This document shows, piece after piece, positions 25,475 through 28,455 of a DNA stretch of 28,455 nucleotides; positions within the stretch are counted from its first letter, which is position 1, and each line of letters opens with the position of its first letter. The position numbers and the translations under genes were made by a program. The stretch lies in assembly GCA_023435725.1 (NCBI GenBank), contig JAEYRD010000045.1, positions 1 through 28,455 on the forward strand, given 5' to 3'. The notes beneath the pieces are model-generated. The model had not been told where the DNA came from. It saw only the letters and a program-made list of their open reading frames with translations, and did no database searches. The DNA comes from Pseudomonadota bacterium (GTDB lineage: Bacteria; Pseudomonadota; Alphaproteobacteria; Rhizobiales; Xanthobacteraceae).

Positions 25475-26401
25475 CTAGTAGCCGCGCGCGCGATCGACAC
25501 GCCCCGGCAGCTCTTCACCGCGGCGGTGGCGCGCGATGACGTCGAGCACGAAATCGACAGCCGTGTCCGGCGTCGTCATGCTGGCATTGTGCGGCGTCAG
25601 AAGAATGCGCGGGTGGTTCCAGAACGGATGCCCCGCCGGCAGCGGTTCCGGATCGGCGACATCGAGGACAGCGCCGGACAGCGCGCCGCTGTCGAGTGCC
25701 GCGAGAAAGTCGGCTTCGACGAGATGCCCGCCGCGGCCGACATTGACGAGCCCCGCACCGCGCGGCAGGCGCGCAAACAGATCGGCATTCAGGATACCGC
25801 GGGTCTCGTCGGTCAATGGCAGCAGGCAGACGAGAATGTCAGCCTGCGCGAGGAACTCCGGCAGCGCTTCCGCGCCCGCGTAACAGGTGACGCCCTCGAT
25901 CTCGCGCGGCGAGCGATTCCACCCCGAGAGCGGAAAGCCGAATGCCTTGAGCCGTTCGAGCACCGCCTGGCCGAGTTGGCCGAGTCCCATCACACCGACA
26001 CGGCGCCGCTTCGCCGGCGTGATCCGGATCTCGCGCCAGACCTGTTCCTTCTGCTGGCTGATGAAATCCAGCAGATCGCGATGCAACGCGAGCACGGCCA
26101 TGGTGACGTACTCGACCATGGTCTCGGCAATGCCAGGCTCCAGCATGCGGAGAAGCGGAATGTGCGCGGGAAGCTTGTTGGCGTCGAACTGGTCGACGCC
26201 GGCGCCGACCGAGAAGACGAGCTCGAGATTGGGAAACGTCGTCGGGATGTCGTCCGGCGGCACCCACGCCACCAGATAGCGAACCTCGTTGGGATCGCCG
26301 ATGTCAGGCCAGAGGCGGAACGGCACATCGGGCGCGCGCTCCGCGAAGAAGCGCGCCCACTCGGCGCCGCGAACCATGTTGGCCTTGTAGAGAACCGTCA
26401 T
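25475..26401 (-). CDS. GhrA-type glyoxylate/hydroxypyruvate (2-oxoacid) reductase
   Basis: A 308-residue D-2-hydroxyacid dehydrogenase of the GhrA subgroup. The Rossmann motif is VMGLGQLG (G139, G141, G144). The catalytic set is Arg223 (NVGRGG), Glu252 (DPEPLP) and His271 (TPHNAS). The N-terminal segment VLYKANMVRGAEWARFFAERAP and the PLTDETRGILN loop are typical of GhrA. It should reduce glyoxylate or hydroxypyruvate with NADPH, but a related 2-oxo acid released by the neighbouring oxidoreductase is equally possible. It lies 13 bases after the FAD oxidoreductase stop and 9 bases before the ATPase start, so it is embedded in a transport operon. Confidence 0.9.
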   Translation of the reverse strand: MTVLYKANMVRGAEWARFFAERAPDVPFRLWPDIGDPNEVRYLVAWVPPDDIPTTFPNLELVFSVGAGVDQFDANKLPAHIPLLRMLEPGIAETMVEYVTMAVLALHRDLLDFISQQKEQVWREIRITPAKRRRVGVMGLGQLGQAVLERLKAFGFPLSGWNRSPREIEGVTCYAGAEALPEFLAQADILVCLLPLTDETRGILNADLFARLPRGAGLVNVGRGGHLVEADFLAALDSGALSGAVLDVADPEPLPAGHPFWNHPRILLTPHNASMTTPDTAVDFVLDVIARHRRGEELPGRVDRARGY

Positions 26402-26414
26402 GCCGCAACAGCTC

Positions 26415-27743
26415 TCAGAACGGGCTGACCGGGGCGAGCCGCCGGCCGTCGATCATGCGTTTGTGGCTGTAGGGCTCGGGATCGACCAGCGGCGTCGCGC
26501 CGGTCACGATGTCGGCGGCGAGCTTGCCGGCGGCGGGACCGATGCCAAAGCCGTGGCCGGAGAAGCCGGTCGCGAGGAAGAAGCCCGGCAAGGCATCCAC
26601 CGGCGAGATCACGGGGATCGTGTCCGGCGTACAATCGATGGTCCCGCCCCAGGCTTCCGCGATCTCGATGTCCTTCAATTCCGGGTTTGCCTTGATCAGC
26701 GCGGCAAGCGCCGAATTGACCAGCGACATGTCCGGCGCGGGATCGCGTACGCGCTCCGTCTCAAACGGCGATGGCTTGTCAAAGCTCCAGCTGGTACCGC
26801 GCACGAGCTGGTCGAAGAATGACTTGCCGAACGACATCTTCAGACCATTGCGGCGATGCAGATAGGTCGGCCAGAATGTGCGCGCATAGCGGAACAAGTC
26901 GGGCGACAGCTCTACCGTGCCGCGGTTGCGAAGCGCCAGGGTGAAGCCGCCGTCGAGACGGCGGCGGATGCAGTAGAAGTCGGTGCCAAGTGCACCCGAG
27001 GTGATCTCTGGCCCCGGTGTTGTCCGGCACGCGGTGGCGTTGACGAGGCCGATCGGCAGCTCGATGCCGTGGCGGCGACAGAACAGCGACGACCAAGCAC
27101 CACCCGACAGCAGCACGGATTGCGTCCGGATGGTGCCCTTCTCGGTGACGACAGCACTGACACGCCCGCCCTGGGTCTCCAGTCCGCGCGCAGCGCAGCC
27201 CTGATGGATGGTGACGCCGTGTTTTCGCGCGGCAGTGGCGAGCGCGGGCACGGCCATCGAGGGCTCGGCGCGCCCGTCGCTCGGCGTGTGCAGGCCGCCA
27301 ACCCATTTGTCGGTATTGCCCGGCATGCGCTCGGCGACCTCGGCAGGCGTCAGCACCGTCGAGTGGACCTGCATCTCGCGCGCGACCGCAGCCCAGCGCT
27401 CCCAGCTGGCAAGTTCGTCCTCGCTCTTGGTCAGGAACAGCACGCCGGTGCGGCGGAAGCCGGCATCGACGCCGGCGTCGTTCTGCATGTCCTCCCACAA
27501 CCGCAGCGCCTCGCGAGCGAGTGGAATTTCCTCGCGCGCGCGGCCCTGCTGGCGGCACCAGCCCCAATTGCGGCTCGACTGCTCGCCGCCGACATGGCCT
27601 TTCTCGACGAGGGCGACTGAAAGACCCTTCTTCGCGAGATGATAGGCCGCGGACACGCCGATGACGCCACCTCCAATGACGACGACATCCACCTGCGCCG
27701 GCAGGCGTTCGTCGCTGTTTATACGGGTGAGCGGCGGGGACAT
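26415..27743 (-). CDS. FAD-dependent oxidoreductase (DAO family)
   Basis: A 442-residue flavoenzyme of the D-amino acid oxidase/glycine oxidase superfamily. The FAD motif VVVIGGGVIGVSAAYHLAKKG sits at 20-40, with Glu in VALVEKG. The stretch EQSSRNWGWCRQQGR follows, as seen in amine/amino-acid oxidoreductases near ABC importers. The C-terminal flavin segment is ATGFSGHGFGIGPAAGKLAAD at about 390-415. The family oxidises secondary or primary amines and amino acids to imino acids, which hydrolyse to 2-oxo acids. No signal peptide is seen. The start at 27743 has AGGAG a few bases upstream. The substrate is unknown; an N-substituted amino acid, opine or D-amino acid fits the operon. Confidence 0.9.
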   Translation of the reverse strand: MSPPLTRINSDERLPAQVDVVVIGGGVIGVSAAYHLAKKGLSVALVEKGHVGGEQSSRNWGWCRQQGRAREEIPLAREALRLWEDMQNDAGVDAGFRRTGVLFLTKSEDELASWERWAAVAREMQVHSTVLTPAEVAERMPGNTDKWVGGLHTPSDGRAEPSMAVPALATAARKHGVTIHQGCAARGLETQGGRVSAVVTEKGTIRTQSVLLSGGAWSSLFCRRHGIELPIGLVNATACRTTPGPEITSGALGTDFYCIRRRLDGGFTLALRNRGTVELSPDLFRYARTFWPTYLHRRNGLKMSFGKSFFDQLVRGTSWSFDKPSPFETERVRDPAPDMSLVNSALAALIKANPELKDIEIAEAWGGTIDCTPDTIPVISPVDALPGFFLATGFSGHGFGIGPAAGKLAADIVTGATPLVDPEPYSHKRMIDGRRLAPVSPF

Positions 27744-27783
27744 GATGCACTCCTGGACTTCAGTTCGATCGAGTTCTTGCTCG

Positions 27784-28455
27784 TCATGAGATGTTCATTC
27801 GCGGATCGAGCGCGTCGCGCAGGCCGTCACCGAGGAAGTTGAAGCTCGTGACCGCCAGCGTGATGGCGACGCCCGGCGCGATCGCGAGCCACGGCGCGCT
27901 GGTGAGATAGATCTGGGCGTTGTTGAGCATGTTGCCCAAGCTTGCGGCCGGCGGCTGGACGCCATAGCCGAGATAGCTGAGATAGGATTCCAGCAGGATC
28001 GCCTTGGCTACGTTCAGCGTCGCCGCCACCACGATCGGAGCGATCGCATTGGGCACGAGCTCGCGGAACATGATCCGCAGGTTCGACGAGCCGAATGCGA
28101 GCGCAGCAACCGCAAACTCGCGTTCCCGCAGCGAGCGCACCTGGGCCTCGACGACGCGGGCCACCCACATCCAGGCGGTCGCCGCGATCAGCACGGTGGT
28201 GGTGACGAGACCGGGCTCGGTGAGCGCCGCGAGCGCCAGCAGCAGAAAGATCGTCGGAAAGCACAGCACCGCATCGACGAGCCGCATCAGGACCGCGCCG
28301 ACCACGCCGCCATAGAAGCCGGCAAAGGCGCCGACGACGATGCCGACGGCCATTGCGATCACCATCGCGACGATGCCGATCGTGAGCGAGACGCGTCCGC
28401 CCATCATCAGCCGCGCGAGCACGTCACGGCCGAGCTCGTCGGTGCCGAGGATATG
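27784..28455 (-). CDS. ABC transporter permease, DppC/GsiD type (partial)
   Basis: The gene runs off the end of the window at 28455, so its start is missing; 223 residues are visible. The first residues are HILGTDELGRDVLARL, the conserved cytoplasmic-to-membrane segment of DppC-type permeases, followed by several membrane helices (VSLTIGIVAMVIAMAVGIVVG, VLMRLVDAVLCFPTIFLLLALAAL) and the EAA loop (ELVPNAIAPIVVAATLN, with LSYLGYGVQPPAASLGNML). It ends in FNFLGDGLRDALDPR, also typical. It forms one half of the import channel; the DppB-type partner and binding protein are expected upstream, beyond the window. It leads the visible part of the operon, 40 bases before the oxidoreductase. Confidence 0.92.
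   Translation of the reverse strand, partial: HILGTDELGRDVLARLMMGGRVSLTIGIVAMVIAMAVGIVVGAFAGFYGGVVGAVLMRLVDAVLCFPTIFLLLALAALTEPGLVTTTVLIAATAWMWVARVVEAQVRSLREREFAVAALAFGSSNLRIMFRELVPNAIAPIVVAATLNVAKAILLESYLSYLGYGVQPPAASLGNMLNNAQIYLTSAPWLAIAPGVAITLAVTSFNFLGDGLRDALDPRMNIS

Overview
The window looks like chromosome from a Bradyrhizobium-type alphaproteobacterium (order Rhizobiales/Hyphomicrobiales). It is GC-rich throughout. Its proteins (EttA, GlsB, intracellular PHB depolymerase, GsiA-like fused ATPase, short lysine/proline-rich hypotheticals) have the character of that group. Its intergenic spaces carry several families of short palindromic repeats of the kind scattered through Bradyrhizobium genomes. 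The genus is inferred from recalled sequence character; no search was run. No rRNA, tRNA, CRISPR array, phage or transposase gene is seen.

Layout. 1-5.8 kb: the translation factor EttA (minus), a 71-residue unknown protein, a D-2-hydroxyacid dehydrogenase, then an L,D-transpeptidase with three 26-residue tandem repeats, facing a membrane-anchored Ala/Pro-rich protein. 5.8-9.9 kb: two sulfurtransferases (SseA and a single-domain rhodanese) and a VWA protein on the minus strand; GlsB and the MoxR ATPase partner of the VWA protein on the plus strand. The rhodanese gene is bracketed by two direct copies of one palindromic element. 9.85-10.8 kb: a 954-bp gene-free interval packed with at least four different stem-loop or dispersed repeat elements. 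10.8-16.5 kb: GMC oxidoreductase, GNAT acetyltransferase, SMP-30/gluconolactonase and an AraC-GyrI regulator on the minus strand, with a divergent enolase-superfamily enzyme; this may be a sugar-acid catabolic neighbourhood. 16.5-19.6 kb: a small secreted coiled-coil protein, a 74-residue unknown, a glutathione S-transferase and a divergent PHB depolymerase.

19.6-23.4 kb (minus strand): a four-gene unit running DUF305 protein, YVTN-type beta-propeller, ECF sigma factor, anti-sigma factor, preceded by a small secreted protein gene. The DUF305 unit and the small gene upstream each have the same candidate ECF promoter (GGAATA, 15 bases, CGTC). This suggests an autoregulated envelope- or metal-stress module and is the most interesting part of the window.

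23.6-28.5 kb (minus strand): a tight operon of an ABC permease (cut by the window end), an FAD-dependent amine/amino-acid oxidoreductase, a GhrA-type 2-oxoacid reductase and a fused double ATPase. It probably imports and oxidises an amino-acid or opine-like compound.
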